From positions 186,001 to 250,000 of the forward strand of contig NZ_BMUZ01000012.1 of NCBI RefSeq assembly GCF_014650455.1: a DNA stretch of 64,000 nt, given 5' to 3'. The notes beneath the pieces are model-generated. The model was not told where the DNA came from and made no database searches. It saw only the letters and a list, made by a program, of their open reading frames with translations. This stretch comes from Streptomyces xanthochromogenes (GTDB lineage Bacteria > Actinomycetota > Actinomycetes > Streptomycetales > Streptomycetaceae). Shown here piece by piece: positions 63,314 to 64,000 of this stretch. The position numbers and the translations under genes are program-made. Within the stretch, counting starts at the first letter, position 1, and each line of letters begins with the position of its first letter.

Positions 63314-63336
63314 TCAATGGTCTTACCCCATACCTT
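63314..63336. promoter_or_regulatory. Shared operator, FadR-ligase copy
   Basis: TCAATGGT-N7-CATACCTT, matching all 16 fixed positions of the copy before the permease gene (62380-62402). It lies 21 nt from the FadR start and 33 nt from the ligase start, in a 77-nt divergent region, so one site could control both genes. It contains GGTCTTACC, a GGT-N3-ACC core like those of FCD-family operators. Confidence 0.6.
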
Positions 63337-63369
63337 ATGGCTCTCGGCTGACCCAAGGAGGAGCTTCCC

Positions 63370-64000
63370 GTGGCAGACCGCACACCCCCGCTCGCGATCG
63401 AGGAGCTGCGCGCTCTCGTCGCGAGCGGTGAGATCGACACTGTCGTCCTCGCCTTCCCCGATATGCAAGGGCGGCTGCAGGGAAAGCGCTTCGCCGCCGG
63501 GTTCTTCCTCGACGAGGTCCTGGCGCACGGCACCGAAGGCTGCAACTACCTGCTCGCCGTCGACACCGAGATGAACACGGTCGACGGCTACGCGATGTCG
63601 TCCTGGGAGCGCGGCTACGGCGACTTCGCCATGCACGCGGACCCGGCGACCCTGCGCCGCGTCCCGTGGAACGAGGGCACCGCGATGCTCATCGCCGACC
63701 TCGGCTGGGCCGACGGCTCGCCGGTGGTCGCGGCCCCCCGCCAGATCCTGCGCCGCCAGCTGGAGCGCCTGGCCGAGCTCGGCTACACCGCCCAGGTCGG
63801 CACCGAACTCGAATTCATCGTGTTCAAGGACAGCTACGAGCAGGCCTGGGACGCCGGATACAAGGGCCTCACCCCGGCCAACCAGTACAACATCGACTAC
63901 TCGGTGCTCGGCACCGGCCGCATCGAGCCGCTCCTGCGCCGCATCCGCAACGAGATGCAGGCGGCCGGGCTGACCGTCGAGTCCGCCAAGGGCGAGTGCA
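63370..64000 (+). CDS. Glutamine synthetase-like gamma-glutamylamine ligase (partial)
   Basis: The gene runs off the right edge; 210 codons are present, starting at GTG 63370 with AAGGAGGAG 6 nt upstream. The product has the GS N-terminal domain (VVLAFPDMQGRLQGKRF; HGTEGCNYLLAVDTEMNTVDGY) and the start of the catalytic domain with the metal ligand block GTELEFIVFKD. From memory, S. coelicolor GlnA4, a gamma-glutamylethanolamide synthetase, has the same neighbours (FadR-type regulator, ethanolamine-type permease, amidotransferase), so I infer that it glutamylates ethanolamine rather than ammonia. True glutamine synthetase GlnA is usually elsewhere. Confidence 0.85.
   Translation, partial: MADRTPPLAIEELRALVASGEIDTVVLAFPDMQGRLQGKRFAAGFFLDEVLAHGTEGCNYLLAVDTEMNTVDGYAMSSWERGYGDFAMHADPATLRRVPWNEGTAMLIADLGWADGSPVVAAPRQILRRQLERLAELGYTAQVGTELEFIVFKDSYEQAWDAGYKGLTPANQYNIDYSVLGTGRIEPLLRRIRNEMQAAGLTVESAKGEC

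Overview
The window is high-G+C DNA with strongly biased third codon positions, many GTG and a few TTG starts, and a gene order that matches what I remember of the core arm of Streptomyces chromosomes (glycerol operon, metH, Pup-proteasome cluster, tat genes, ethanolamine locus). I therefore read it as a Streptomyces or close relative. It is chromosomal: there are no insertion sequences, prophage genes, CRISPR arrays, rRNAs or tRNAs that I can see.

Layout. 1-5.2 kb: glycerol catabolism on the minus strand, gylR then glpF-glpK-glpD, with a 12-base element repeated upstream of gylR and upstream of glpF. 5.4-13.6 kb: metH with a structured leader, a HAD phosphatase, and two tandem oligopeptide-type binding lipoproteins that have no permease beside them. 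13.8-18.7 kb: an orphan NarL-type regulator, a RecB-type nuclease, a site-2 protease with CBS domains, tRNA m1A58 methyltransferase and a small exported protein. 18.7-32.5 kb: the Pup-proteasome system (arc, dop, pup, prcB, prcA, pafA, pafB, pafC) with a ferredoxin divergent from arc, a LacI/MFS pair between prcA and pafA, and two FKBP isomerases between pafA and pafBC. 32.6-38.4 kb: two small genes, tatA, tatC, a lipid/diacylglycerol kinase and an Mtr4-like helicase.

38.9-52.4 kb is more variable: a P450, an ADP-ribosylglycohydrolase, a mycoredoxin, a two-component system divergent from an MMPL exporter, a putative contractile-injection-system effector with a CD38-like NADase domain (the most interesting gene here), a PadR/DrrAB exporter unit, an iron-regulated siderophore-interacting protein and a 5'-3' exonuclease. 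52.6-59.9 kb: a glycine betaine/proline uptake operon with a permease-binding protein fusion, an XRE-cupin regulator, a BtuF-like protein, a TDT transporter divergent from its probable LysR regulator, and an acetyltransferase. 60.1-64 kb: an ethanolamine-type locus (class I amidotransferase, APC permease, FadR-type regulator and the start of a glutamine synthetase-like ligase that runs off the right edge); one 23-bp element occurs at both promoter regions of this locus.

The genes are densely packed. Many are coupled by 4-8 nt overlaps, operon ends usually carry long GC-rich hairpins, and several promoters place the -10 box 6-7 nt before the start codon, which predicts leaderless mRNAs. All functional calls come from reading translations and motifs; no database search was run.
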